Part shown: positions 1 to 12,001 of the stretch, in pieces
Numbering within the stretch: the first letter of the stretch is position 1
Layout: each line of letters starts with the position of its first letter
Assembly (NCBI GenBank): GCA_035578905.1
Contig: JAQJVL010002669.1
Coordinates: 23,176-87,175, forward strand
From: Stictocephala bisonia
Lineage: Eukaryota; Arthropoda; Insecta; Hemiptera; Membracidae
Length of the DNA: 64,000 nucleotides
Direction of reading: 5' to 3'
Position numbers and translations under genes: made by a program
The notes under the pieces: generated by a model
Database searches by the model: none
Told to the model about the DNA's origin: nothing
The model's input: only the letters and a program-made list of their open reading frames with translations

Positions 1-552
1 CTATTATACTTAATACAGGGAAACATCATCTTTGACGTGATCACACTATCGATGGGGTTGGGAGACAACTGTGTAATCCAGAGAATATGTACATGACGTT
101 TTCAACAATATATTAATAAGTGTACATTTTAAATAAGTATAATGAATTCAACATTTGAACACAGCCAATGTTTTAAATCATTCTCACTGAACTAATTTAA
201 AAGAAAAACATTAAATAAATGTATGTAGTAATCAATTTATAATATAACAACTATTTCTTAGTAAATATTCTGTTAAAAGAGTGAAGTTTATTTTATTATT
301 TATTATTAAAAGAGTGAAGTGGTTGTATTACAGATATTTTGGCATTAATGATAAATGAACTTATTTACAGTTATAGAAAAAAGATACATTTATATTTTTT
401 TAGTTATTTATTTTTCCACACTTAATATAGGTAATCACAAAAATAGTTACAAGTACGTTATGCCATGTTTAAAATTGATTATTGTATGAATTTGGCCACC
501 ACAGAAGTTTTATTTAAAATTACGGTTCACCTGAAATTATTACTTCATACCG
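1..552. other. 3' flank of secreted-protein gene A
   Basis: AT-rich non-coding DNA. From about position 105 onward it matches the flank of the third gene copy at about 63320-63747, apart from small indels such as extra bases near 280-320. It therefore belongs to the duplicated unit. On the minus strand this is the 3' UTR and downstream side of gene A. No other gene is visible. Confidence 0.6.
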
Positions 553-1242
553 TTAGACTGCAAAAACGTACCTCTTGCAACCCTTGTACCCTTTGGCTCC
601 AAAAGTGTTAAGTACCACTCCTAAAATGGCTTCTTTAGTAACTACTCTAAGATGGAAAGACAACTTGTCATACATTTCATTGAAGAAAGTTTCTTTTAGA
701 AAGGACGTCAGGAAGGTTTTGGCTGATGTCTTGTCTTGAACAGACATATCCTTATAGTTGTCGAATTGATACATTGGGATTATCTTTTGTAATGTTATGT
801 CTCCCATTATAACATTTGACGTCAAAGAACATGTTTTGTCGGTAGGATAGGAACTTATATAATAATTGACCTTCATCATAATGGCCGGTATAACAAAAGC
901 AGCATCTCCATCAAAACGTTTTTCCTGAACTGTCATAGTGAATGGCTGTCTCATAACAATCAAATCGCTGAAAAATAAAAACTCCATTTCATCCGTTTTT
1001 GGAAACAGTGTAATATCCACCATTGACATATTGAAAGATGTGATTATTCCTGAGGAACCAATTAATGTGTCTTTTTCTTTCTTGTGTTTCACTGTTGATA
1101 ACAAAAACCGCGCTGTTTTGAATCTAAGGCTGATTTCATAAGCCAGTTTGTTACCAAACTCATACGGACCAATGATTGCAGAAATAAAACTACTGAACGT
1201 AGTAAATATGAGTAGAAAACTGATGAAAAATATGCTTTGCAT
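553..1242 (-). CDS. Secreted protein, family unknown, copy A
   Basis: An intact single-exon ORF of 229 residues. It starts with a clear signal peptide (MQSIFFISFLLIF, cleavage plausible after SSFISA), so the product is predicted to be secreted. There is no further membrane segment. The mature part has two cysteines conserved with the paralogue at 26793-27479, one near the middle and one in the C-terminal GYKGCKRYVF motif, which may form a disulfide. The ATG at 1242 is chosen because the matching Met-Gln start is conserved in copy B and is followed at once by the hydrophobic core. I do not recognise the family. Alternating hydrophobic beta-like segments and the size would allow a lipid- or ligand-binding fold such as a takeout/JHBP-like TULIP protein, but no diagnostic motif is seen, so that is only speculation. 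Confidence 0.8.
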   Translation of the reverse strand: MQSIFFISFLLIFTTFSSFISAIIGPYEFGNKLAYEISLRFKTARFLLSTVKHKKEKDTLIGSSGIITSFNMSMVDITLFPKTDEMEFLFFSDLIVMRQPFTMTVQEKRFDGDAAFVIPAIMMKVNYYISSYPTDKTCSLTSNVIMGDITLQKIIPMYQFDNYKDMSVQDKTSAKTFLTSFLKETFFNEMYDKLSFHLRVVTKEAILGVVLNTFGAKGYKGCKRYVFAV

Positions 1243-1690
1243 TATGATTATAAGTGATTATAAAAAAACTACTACAAATAAGCATAGAATATAGTAAGCC
1301 TAGGCCAAGCCACTAAACATAAATAATCTTTATTTTCTTTATACAATGCTCATATTTACAATAGCGTTGTATTCAACAGCTCAAGCTCTTCAAAACTTAA
1401 TTGATTTTATTTTAGTACAATAATGATTGAGCTAAAAGCAGTTAATTATAGTATTTTATTGAATTCTATCAAAATTAAATGCCAACTATTAATCATCTTA
1501 TAATATAACACGTAGACTAGAGCCAGTGATTGCAAGTGCTATGATAATTGGCCTAGCTTGGCTCTTATTTCTTCACCTATTTAGAATGTTTACACATACA
1601 ACACTAAGCAGTTCTTAGGATTTCTCTTCCATATTTGATTTTATCTGAACACATATGGCGTTAATTATTGTAATTTTTTATTTCATAATT
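1243..1690. repeat. Duplicated upstream region of gene A
   Basis: About 430-450 bases upstream of gene A align by eye with 27480-27950 upstream of gene B. Shared landmarks are a 'ccaagccact' stretch, a 'caagctcttcaaaacttaatt' stretch and a 'cttggctcttatttctt' stretch. The duplication therefore covered the promoter as well as the coding region, and the two copies have since drifted. Confidence 0.65.
1289..1294 (-). promoter_or_regulatory. Possible TATA box of gene A
   Basis: TATATT on the minus strand about 47 bases upstream of the start codon. The same hexamer lies at the same relative place upstream of copy B (27527-27532) within otherwise drifting sequence. A TCA-type initiator lies about 38 bases downstream of it, a little farther than usual. 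The transcription start has not been shown. Confidence 0.35.
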
Positions 1691-1854
1691 TTCTTTGCTG
1701 ACACAACAGACACCAGGGGTGCTCTGCCTGAACCCATACCTCTCCCTACACCACATTCATCTGCCCTACACTAACGTATGACCATCCAACCCTAACCACC
1801 ATCCCCCACATTACCTCCCCGACTTGGAAAGATCCAAGCGACGTGCCATTAGCT

Positions 1855-3246
1855 TAGCTTATCACCTAGACCCCCAACACAGCTACACTGTGCTCCACAT
1901 CCCCACCTTACGTGAGTTCCTCAATCACCTCAACCAAAATTAACTTACTATAGCCAACAATTCCCCCAAATGTGCAGAGTACTTCACCTAACCCTACACA
2001 CTAACCAATACTTGACCACCTATCACCTAGACCCCCTACACAGCTACACTGTTCTCCACATCCCCACCTTACGTGAGTTCCTCAATCACCTCAACCAAAA
2101 TTAACTTACTATAGCCAATAATTCCCCTAAATGTGCAGAGTACTTCACCAAACCCTACACACTAACCAATTCTTGACCACCTATCACCTAGACCCCCAAC
2201 ACAGCTACACTGTGCTCCACATCCCCACCTTAAGTGAGTGTCTCAATCACCTCAACCAAAATTAACATACTATAGCCAATAAATCCCCCAAATGTGCAGA
2301 GTACTTCACCGAACCCTACACACTAACCAATACTTGACCATCTATCACCTAGACCCCCAACACAGCTACACTGTGCTCCACATCCCCACCTTACGTGATT
2401 TCCTCAATCACCTCAACCAAAATTAACTTACTATAGCCAATAATTCCCCCAAATGTGCAGAGTACTTAACCGAACCCTACACCACTAGCCAATACTTGAC
2501 CACCTATCACCTAGACCCCCTACACAGCTACACTGTTTTCCACATCCCCACCTTACGTGAGTTCCTCAATCACCTCAACCAAAATTAACTTACTATAGCC
2601 AATAATTCCCCCAAATGTGCAGAGTACTTCACCGAACCCTACACCACTAGCCAATACTTGACCACCTATCACCTAGACCCCCAACACAGCTACACTGTGC
2701 GTGTACATCCCCACCCTACGTGAGTTTTTTAATCGCCTCAACCAACATTAACTTACTATAGCCAACAATTCCCCCAAAACGGCAGAGTACTTCATCGAAC
2801 CCTACACCACTAGCCAATACTTGACCACCTATCACCTAGACCCCCAACACAGCTAGACTGTGCTCCATATCCCCACCTTGCGGGAGTTGCTCAATCGCCT
2901 CAACCAACATTAACTTACTATAGCCAATAATTCCCCCTAATGTGCAGAGTACTTCACCGAACCCTACACCACTAGCCAATACTTGACCATCTATCACCTA
3001 GACCCCCAACACAGCTACACTGTGCGTGTACATCCCCACTCTACATGAGTTCTTTAATCGCCTAAACCAACATTAACTTACTATAGCCAACAATTCCCCT
3101 AAAACGGCAGAGTACTTCACCGTACCCTACACCACTAGCCAATACTTGACAACCTATCACCTAGACCCCCAACACAGCTACACTGTGCTCCATATCCCCA
3201 CCTTGCGTGAGTTGCTCAATCGCCTCAACCAACATTAACTTACTAT
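1855..3246. repeat. ~162-bp satellite array, left part
   Basis: About nine head-to-tail copies. The anchor 'cacctagaccccc' recurs at 1863, 2024, 2185, 2346, 2508, 2670, 2833, 2995 and 3158, giving a period of 161-163 bases. The same repeat continues at 16754-17770, so one array has been split by later insertions. Short ORFs within it are by-products of the repeat. Confidence 0.9.
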
Positions 3247-3786
3247 ACTTCTCATTGCTGTTATTATACATTGTATCTTGTTAACTCATGCTTATTATTC
3301 TATTGTTTCGTACTAATTTATTGTTGTTATTGTTGTTACTCATAGTTCAAATCATGTTGCACTTATTAATTTATTTCGTTATTGTCATTCATAGTTTTAT
3401 CCGTTTCTTCACTAAATAGTTATTAATCGTATACTCTATTCATTATTGTTATTGTCAAGTTGTTACAATTGTTTAATATTATCATACAACATTTGTTAAT
3501 GTATTTCTATGTCAACGTCATTCTGTATTTAACCCATTAGGGACCAATGTAATCCCCTTATCTGCCCTATTTTAAATATTGCTATAAAAATAAAATAAAA
3601 AAACTTAAAAAAAGCTAAAGAAAAGGATAGAAGAGGACCCCGCATTCTATACCTCTCACATATTGTATTTTGGTTTATACAATTACGCATGTACGTCAGT
3701 GTCTTGAGTTCACTCATTATTGTTCAAAACTGTAAAAATGGAGATGTCCGTTGAAATGTAAAATAAAATAAAATAAAAATAAATAT
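3247..3786 (+). mobile_element. 5'-truncated retroelement 3' end
   Basis: About 540 bases interrupt the satellite between '...ttactata' and 'tagccaataattccc'. The insert ends in an (AAAT)n-type tail at about 3758-3784. This is the form of a 5'-truncated LINE 3' end or SINE with a short-repeat tail. No coding homology is visible. A short TATA duplication may flank it. Confidence 0.45.
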
Positions 3787-3810
3787 ATAGCCAATAATTC
3801 CCTTAAATGT

Positions 3811-5008
3811 TATAGCCTTATTTAAGCTACTATTTATTTTTGATATGTTGAACAACTTAAATGAGAGATTAAAATGAAACTTCTTCAACGATAAAAAATT
3901 TTCTTTATTTATCTTCTTATAAATAACTTCAATAAATAAAATTGGTTTTCTTCTACAAATAATAATAAAAACGAAAATAAAAATTTCTTCTTTTTTTGAC
4001 TCAATGGAAAATAAATAAATTAAAACAACTCTTCCAAAATAATAAATTAAATATCTTCAGACCAGAACCTTTATTATTAATTTAACTTTTTCAATAAATT
4101 TCTTTAAACTATTAAATCAAAAATTTCAAAATTCAAAATTGTTTAAAAATTTAAAATTGCTTTGAAATTGCTTAAAATTTTTTAAAATTGCAAATTGCCT
4201 TAACAATTGCCTCCGGGAGATCTTGAACCAAAAGAAATAACCAGCTTTTAGTGACTTGAAACATTTTTCCTTTTACTTACAAAGTTTAAAAGCAAAACCA
4301 AGAAAATCAAAACACTCTAAAAATTTGTCACTAGAAGAGTGACTTCAAACCAGAAACAAGTTTAACCGTGCATGCTTGGTGGATCTTACCCTATCTACTA
4401 AAACCCTACAGAAAAAACCTAACAAAGAAAACTTGTAAAAATTACTTACGTAGCTGTCCTGGAGGTTTAAATCCCAAACGTGACTACAACAAAGCTCGAC
4501 CGGTATACACCCTCTCACTCACACGCGAACAAGATAATTGCCATACCGGTAAAAGAACACCGAACGGTTAAGTCACCGTGTAGAACAAACGTGGTCACTC
4601 ACTGAAAGATATCGTCAAACTCCCGGAACGCTCGCAACCCTTCCACCAACGGACTTACCCCCTCTTGACTCTAGAAGCTAAACCAACCAATTAGAACCCT
4701 CTAAACCAGGACAACTGAACAGGTAAGGCTCACCAAACATGTTGACTTCAGAAAACATGTCGCATGAAATTGACAGGAAATTAACAAACGTGAATATACT
4801 GGTTATTTAGCTAATTTATATGGGAAAAAAACTACTTTTTTATTTGAAAGGGGAAGATTCTGAATTTTTCTCAAAATTTGGAGAATTTATATCGAAAACT
4901 TTTGGTAAATAAACCAAACTCCTAAACATCTCAGTTCTTACAATATTTAACATTTTCTAAATACAATTCTCTAATTTAATTATAATGAAACAATTAACAA
5001 TTGTTACA
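3811..5008 (-). repeat. 3' LTR (1198 bp)
   Basis: This copy matches 11393-11661 plus 15819-16753 almost base for base, with scattered substitutions. In element orientation it begins TGTAACAATTG and ends GGCTATA. Adjacent internal sequence at 5009-5030 is the polypurine tract. Small ORFs here are not credible genes. Confidence 0.88.
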
Positions 5009-6526
5009 TTATTTTCCCCCTTCAAAAGAAAAAAAAAATGTTTTTGTTTGTTGAAACCGTATCTTCATCACATCTCTAAAAGGACTTGAGATTTTCTAAC
5101 CTTAACAAGTATTTGTCCAAATCTACCCTAAATTTTCCTTTTCCAGATCCCAAAAAAAATGTTTCTCTCTTATACTACCATCTTACAAACTACTATAACA
5201 TTTAATTCATTTCCAAACAGACACTTGATAAAAGGGTCAAGAACACAAGACCACTGTCCATTGTTTACAGGCATTGTTGTCCATAGTCCATTGTCTTCAC
5301 TCCAAACAGAAGAACGGGACAGCAAGCATGCCCCCATCTCCCATCAGCTGACTGCTTGGCCGATTGATACTAGACCGGTTTTCGTTGACTTTGGCTCCAC
5401 CCTCCACCCTCCAGTCCTCAGCAAGTGTTCTACATAAACAAGAGTTAACCAAAGCGACATTAGACAGTGTTGACATACAACTTTCTGTTGCGTGTTCCGT
5501 GTGATACAGTGTAGAGTAGATCGGAGAGCTAATCGAATGAATTCCTTATTTATTTCCCCATTACAAAGAAGTGCTTCAAAATGAGTGCTCAGTGTCGTTC
5601 CGTTTGGTAAAAACCAGGTTTCTCGCAGTCAATAAGTGCTTGGAAACAAAAGAAGAAAGAAACAAAATTGGGTGCGTAAGTCCACTCATATTAAAACAAT
5701 TCACCAACAAATCAAGATTCAAAATTTATGTCCATTTCAGATCCCATTTGCTTCTCCTTTCAGTGTTGTGTTTGGTTTTGTCGTTATTTACAAACAATAG
5801 GAACAGGCTGGAAACTGGTATTAGATATACATTACAATTATAAACACATAATTTTTCAACTTACATTTTGTTTTAGAAGTTTAAAATTCTTTCTTGTACT
5901 ATTTAACACACTTATAATATAACAAGGATACAAATACAGATTATATTTCAAATACATAATATTCATGGATAATTAACTAACTCAATATATTTTATATAAA
6001 CAAAATTTGTTTACTCTTTGTTTACTTTTATCCACCAAGCAATTTATTCGAACATAAAAAATTCATTAAACTTTAAAAATAATAACTTTGACAGTCTTAA
6101 TCTAACAATTTTAATCCAACAATCTTAATCTAAAATTTTTAATCTACAATCATCAAATATTTACTTTGACAAGACATTCTTTTGCTGAAAGTACATAATT
6201 AATATACTAATTTCACTTTTCTCAAAATGAATTACACCATGAGCATTAGTAATCCGTTATTTACAAACAGACATATAACATGTAAACAAAATTAGTAATT
6301 CATTATTAACTTCAATAATCAAATAATACATCTTAAATAAATTCCAAATATAGCAAGTAACTTTGTTTACCCATTTATTTAATTATACAATTTTTTTTAT
6401 TTATTTATTTTTTTATGACCTGAAAATTATTAATTGCTGAAAACATACATAATCAATTAAAGTTCATAACCCTTCATACATTACCAACTCATATTTACCA
6501 CCTTCAAGAATATCTTATTGACTTCT
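5009..6526 (-). other. LTR element region between integrase and 3' LTR
   Basis: About 1.5 kb of AT-rich sequence between the integrase stop and the 3' LTR. I see no envelope-like ORF: no long frame, signal peptide or transmembrane pattern on the minus strand. Plus-strand ORFs of 60-90 codons lack recognisable motifs. Confidence 0.5.
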
Positions 6527-9500
6527 TTAGACCTTGACATCTTTTATGTGCACTCTTCGCACTTCTTTAGGATTGGACAGCCTCTGCACCAATATGCTCA
6601 CTGGACTCAGCTGGGCTAGTACCTGGTATGGACCCTCATAGATGCAATGCAACTTCTCCTGGAATCCTCGGCTTTGGTCGGACTGCACCCGTGATCTGAT
6701 GTAGACTTGCTCTCCGATGCGAAGTGGATTCCCTGCTTGTCCATACTTGTGTTGGTTGCGATCTCTCATCCTTTGAAGGTTGTCCACTGCTTTCTCAAAC
6801 TGCTTTAGTCGGTCTTCTTCACTGAGATTTCTCTCCACCAGGTCGTTCAAGCTCCACTTGTTGGTTAACGGATCGTTTTTGGCGTGGTTAAACATTAATT
6901 CAAATCCACTAAATCCAGTACTTTCACATGTGTTATTATTTATGTCTATATTCAATTCACTGATTTCTTTGTCCCATTTATTTTGTTTATTGTGTGCATA
7001 AATTTTTAATATGGCTTTCAAATTGCGTAAAAACCTTTCACTTTTGCTACCCTGGGGCTGATAAGTTATAGTCGTTTTATGAATTATTCCTTTTTTAAAG
7101 AAAAATTGTCTTAATTCGTGAGATTGAAAGTAAGAAGCGTTATCTGACACTATTATTCTAGGCAGTGAGAAGAAGCTGAAAATTCGATCATTTAACAATT
7201 CTTGAATTTTACTGGATTTAACTTCTTTCATGGGAAATAACCAATTAAATTTTGTGAAATCATCCACAACAATGAGCAAGTACTTGTTTTGTTTACTACT
7301 CCTAGTTAATGGTCCAAATATATCCAAATACATAACTTTTCCATAAGCTGCTTCGAGTAACTTGATACTGCAGGTCCTTTTAAATATTGATTTGTACTTT
7401 AACATTTTTTACACAATTCACTTTTGCACTAACTTTTTTATATCTTTATGTAGATTAGGCCTATAAAAGTACTGGTTTATTTTTCTAAAAGTGTTAGCTA
7501 TTCCAGGTTATCCACCATAGGTTGACGTGTGATAATACTCAAACACCATGTTTATTAATTCTTTGGGTAAATAAACCCTATCCTTACTTCGGTTGTTATA
7601 TTTATACATTAGAACACCATTTTTCAAAACATATTTTTCATTGTTAGTTTTGTTTCTTATACTACATAGAATCTCCATGATTTCCGGATCCTTATTCTGA
7701 TATTCAGATAACTGTACACATGACATAGGAAAGTCTGTTATGTTAGTTATAAACAGTCTATTTGAACTATTTTGTTTGACAATAACAGGTTCTACAGTGG
7801 GTGAAACATCGCTAATCTCTTCCTTATCTACTTCCATTGTTTGTACTACCAACTGATCATAACAATGAACTAAAATGTCTTCACTTGGAACTTCCTCTTC
7901 ATTATTGCTAAATATTCTACTTAGATAATCTGCTAACACGTTATCTTTACCCTTAATTATTTCTACTTTGAATGGTAAACTCAGAATTATTTCACACCAT
8001 CTTGCTAGTTTTCCTAATTTTCTACAATGTGTTAGAATCTAAGCTAAGACACTATTGTCACACCTCAAAGTGAATGGCTTCACTTCCAAATAACTATAAA
8101 ATTTCTGTATTGAAGCTGTTACAGCTAAACATTCCTTATGGTATATACTCATTACTTTTTCATTTTGATTAAATTTTTTAGAATAAAATTCTATTGGCTT
8201 AAGATCGGCTCCCTCATACTGTAATAAACATGCTCCAACCGCATTGTTACTGGCATCAGTGTGTAGAATAAACTCTTTATCATAATTAGGTATTTTTAAT
8301 AATGGTGGATTGCTAATTATTGTTTTTATTTTATCAAAACTTTCCTGACACTTGGAATTCCATTCAAATTTAACATTTTTCCTCCTTAATTTATTTAAAG
8401 GAGCTGCAAGTTCATCATAATTTGGAATAAATTTAGCAAAATAACTGGACATTCCTATAAATTGACTTACAGCTTTGCTATTGGTAGGGGGTTTGGCACT
8501 TAAAATTGAACTGGTGCGCTCAGGATCTATTGTAACTTGATTATGGCTGATTAGATATCCTAAAAACTTTATTTCTTTAAATACAAATTTTACTTTTTCT
8601 GGGTTAACAGTGAGGTTCCATTTATTGAGTCTTTCAGTTACTTCTTTAATATGTTGTAAATGTTCATTTAATGTCTTGGAATAAATTATTAAATCGTCCA
8701 CATAATTAATGACACACTTGAATTTCAGTCCCTCCAGTACTCTATTTAAATAACTGGATAACAAAGATGAGCTTAAATGAAGACCAAATGGAATGCGATT
8801 AAATTCAAAGCTTTCAAATGGTGTAATAAAACTTGTTATTCTCTTACTTTCTTCCGATAATCTAATTTGGTGAAAACTGCTACATAAATCTAAGACTGTG
8901 AAATATTTTGCTCCTTCTAGGAAATGGTGAATATCATGTAAGTCACCCAGTGGCGTGTTTACTTTCTCTATTTTCTTGTTTACTTCTGAATAATTAATAA
9001 CTCGCCTATATTTGTCTTCACCTTTAGGTACTAAGAATGCAGTTTTTGCAGGTGATTGACTAGGTCTAATAATATTTTGTTTGAGTAAATCATCTAATAT
9101 ATTTTTCAAAATTTTCATCTTAGCAGGATTAACAGGATATGGTCTAATATTTACGGGTGTAGTATCATTCAATTTAATTGTATATTCATAATCTATTCCA
9201 CTGCCTATTTTATTAGTGTAAACATTTGGATATTTTTCTATTAAATCAACTATTTCTTCCTTGACTTCACTACAACCAATATTTACTTGTTTACTAACAT
9301 TGTTTACATTAATTCTTATGTTAGCGAAACTGTGAATGAATTCAATTTTTCCATTTGGTTTGAAGTTAAAATAACACTGGTTACTTTTCAAGTCTACTAC
9401 CAACTCACTTTGTTTAATAAATTGACTTCCAATTATCATAGCATAACTTAATTGTTTACTTACTTGGACAAGTATTTTCCAAGTAAATTCATTTATTTTT

Positions 9501-9859
9501 ATTTTTAAATTACACTGCCCTAGTATCTTCATTTCACTTTGACTCGCTGTACGGCACTTAATATCTGACCCACTTAATTCTAATCTAGGACAACATGCTT
9601 TAAATTTTTCAAACAAATCTTCACTAATTACATTAATTGAACTTCCAGTATCAATTAATGCTTCCTGTTTCACTTTGTTGTTTACTATAACTTCAATAGT
9701 TGGTAAAATGTTTAGACTGTGTTCCATATTAGCACTGTTATTGTTTACAGTCGAGTGAGTCATCTTGTCGTCTGCTGTATTGTTGTGTACGGGTTTGTTT
9801 TTGTTTACATTTTGCTGAATTTCTGGGAGGGGATCGACACGAGATCCGAATTTGGCCAA
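6527..9859 (-). pseudogene. pol polyprotein (PR-RT-RNaseH-IN), broken
   Basis: The frame opens at the frameshift site (9883) and runs to 6527. Domains in order: aspartic protease with the DTGS catalytic motif (LIDTGSSINVIS), reverse transcriptase with YVDD, RNase H, then integrase. The integrase core shows the DDE residues in LDIFGP, SDNASYF and SERFLRNLK, followed by a chromatin-end-type C-terminal part. The frame is interrupted by a TAG at 8039-8041 inside RNase H, where a tryptophan is usual, and by a TAA at 7508-7510. Two more in-frame stops near 7420-7435 fall where the HHCC zinc finger should be, suggesting small compensating indels. All main ORFs share one frame, so the decay is mostly point mutation. 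The product would have copied and integrated the element. Confidence 0.9.
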
Positions 9860-9883
9860 CTCCCTCCCATAGTCTAGTTTTTT
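9824..9883 (-). promoter_or_regulatory. -1 programmed ribosomal frameshift signal at gag-pol
   Basis: In the gag frame the codons read CCA AAA AAC TAG. They contain the canonical slippery heptamer A AAA AAC (9877-9883) directly before the gag stop (9874-9876). Slippage by -1 enters the open pol frame. Seven bases after the heptamer an 8-bp GC-rich stem starts: TGGGAGGG (minus strand, 9862-9869) pairs perfectly with CCCTCCCA (9824-9831). The loop contains a TTGGCCAA palindrome. This is the standard arrangement for making Gag-Pol in retroviruses and many Ty3/Gypsy elements. Confidence 0.8.
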
Positions 9884-11270
9884 GGCTTCTGTGTTGTAAT
9901 CTCATTCTGTGTAAAACTCGTTCCGGGTCTATTGTATTTTACTGTGTGATATTGTTTATTGGGTGGTGTGAAAACTTTGTTGTACTGCTGTGTGTGCTTC
10001 TGTGTGTTCTTACTTTGATAGCAATCCCTCGCTATGTGTCCATATTTATTACATATAAAACATGTCTTTCGATATTCTACATTATTTACAATCCTATGCT
10101 TAGGTGGTAGGTATGCTCTTACCTCTCTACGTTGTACATCGTTGTAACATACATTTTGTACCTGAATACACATGCTATCTAGGTCTGCATAGCTGGTAGG
10201 ATTTCCCACAAATACTAATTTAGCTCTAGTTTCAGGATTTAATCCTAATTTAACAATGTCTACTACTTCTTCTTCGGTGTATCTAGTATTAAGTACCTCA
10301 CTATAGATTTTCAATTCATTTATATACTGTATACTTCTAATGGTTCCCCAGACCTCTGTGGACGGTTTACCATTGTTTTCTTTAAGTTTTCTCTCAGCCC
10401 CATTGGAACGAATTGTTTTAGAATAATAAGGTGAGTTTCACTTACAGTGTCCCCCTTTTCTTTACACTTTAATATTTTACTGTACAAAGGACCGTTTGCA
10501 TATCCCAAGATAATCTCTAAAATCTCACTATCTTTTAACTTTGTTTCATTTTTCAAAGCTAACATGTTTTTAATAAATTTGATCAACAAGCTAGCGTTTA
10601 ACCCATCTGTTGCCTCAAATCTATTTAGATAACGCTCTAGTGGATTAGGTAGGCGAGAATAATTCAACGTAACGTTTCGTTGACAGTTGAAATTATCTGC
10701 CATTTCTGGAGATGCGACTCCGTTCAAGGGTGCGCTTATCGATTGGCTCATTAAAACCGGTTTCTGCATTCCCCTTACTAAGCTTTGCTCAAACTCGTCT
10801 TCTATTTCGCCGTTTCTAGTTATTTCCTGCTCTATGTTGTCCTTCTCTGTTAAATCAATATTAATTTCTCCTACCATTTCCTTCAAGGAATTTAAATTTT
10901 CCTTGAGGGATGACACTTTAACTAAAGCGGCTTCATTACTTATAAACAACCCTTTTAGACCCTTTAATCTCAATTCGTAATGAGCTAACTTAGCTTCAAT
11001 ACGTATTATATCACTTAAACATCTACTTTCCACAACACCCTCAATTCTATCTTTCAGATTTTCTAAGTTCACTTTAATGAACTCATATTCCTCTCCACCT
11101 ACTACATGGCCGGACAGGTAACCTATATTAGGCCTAACACCTAACTTGACAAGCTCTCTAAGTTTCTTTCTTAAATCACCCACTAGTATGCTGTCTTCTA
11201 CTTCTATTCCTCTTAAACGTGCTTCATACATAAGTTCTTTCTTCAGGAGAAAATCTACCTTGAGTGCCAT
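9874..11270 (-). pseudogene. gag (capsid/nucleocapsid), frameshifted
   Basis: An N-terminal ORF (11270-10320) and a C-terminal ORF (10314-9874) are parts of one gag gene separated by a single-base frameshift at about 10318-10325. The second part contains one CCHC zinc knuckle (CFICNKYGHIARDC) typical of nucleocapsid, followed by a Gln/Asn/Thr-rich tail. The first part has charged, helix-rich sequence and a capsid-like region after about residue 200. Gag would form the particle that packages the RNA. The mid-gag frameshift does not look programmed. It is separate from the gag-pol signal at the 3' end. Confidence 0.82.
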
Positions 11271-11392
11271 CTTCTCAATTTATTTAATGTAAAATTTTGT
11301 TTTAAAATCTGGTCTGAAATAATTTGTGATAAGCACACACTCTTCTATTTTAAACGTCTCTCTGTGTTCAACTAGCAGAGTGGCGCACTTAA

Positions 11393-11661
11393 TATAGCCT
11401 TATTAAATGTACTATTTATTTTTGATATGTTGAACAACTTAAATGAGAGATTAAAATTAAACTTCTTCAATGATAAAAATTTTTCTTTATTTATCTTCTT
11501 ATAAATAACTTCAACAAATAAAATTGGTTTTCTTCTACAAATAATAATAAAAACGAAAATAAAAATCTCTTCTTTTTTGACTCAATGGAAAATAAATAAA
11601 TTAAAACAACTCTTCCAAAATAATAAATTAAATATCTTCAGACCAGAACCTTTATTATTAA
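11393..11661 (-). repeat. 5' LTR, inner segment
   Basis: Matches 3811-4081 of the other LTR with a few substitutions. It is cut by the LINE insertion that follows, and the LTR resumes at 15819. The 110 bases between gag and this LTR show no clear tRNA primer-binding site, so priming cannot be assigned. Confidence 0.88.
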
Positions 11662-11834
11662 ATAATAACTTGTCGCCTGAAAACAAATTGTTTCTAGCCA
11701 AACTAAAACAAAAGGGCAGGGAGGTAGGCTATACCTATGTGTGGAGCCGCGAAGGTAAATTCTTCGTCAGGAGAGCAGCAGGAGAAAAGTGTAAAAAAAT
11801 TAACACTTATGATGAGCTTAACAGCCTCAAGTAA
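11662..11834 (+). pseudogene. LINE ORF1 C-terminus (fragment)
   Basis: About 57 codons ending at 11834, read in a frame that continues by chance from LTR sequence. The segment LSPENKLFLAKLKQKGREVG followed by a VWSREGKFFVRR motif is the typical C-terminal end of LINE ORF1 nucleic-acid-chaperone proteins. The rest of ORF1 was lost to 5' truncation on insertion. Confidence 0.65.
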
Positions 11835-12001
11835 ATTTACTGGTGATTGTATAAAGATTATCTACGAAGATTTTGGTTCTGTCTTCCTCCAAACTCTTCC
11901 ACTTATCTCTGGTTGTTTTGCTTAGATTTGCTACACCTCTTAATTTTATTATTTATGTTTTTTATGTACTAATCTATAGTTAAAAATAAGAAAATGTAAA
12001 T

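Noticed and set aside
4368..4571. 67-codon plus-strand ORF
   Set aside because: Lies inside the 3' LTR, is disrupted in the other LTR copy and has no motif.
5159..5922. Three plus-strand ORFs in the LTR element considered as an envelope or accessory gene
   Set aside because: Opposite strand to gag-pol, short, no signal peptide plus anchor, overlapping frames.
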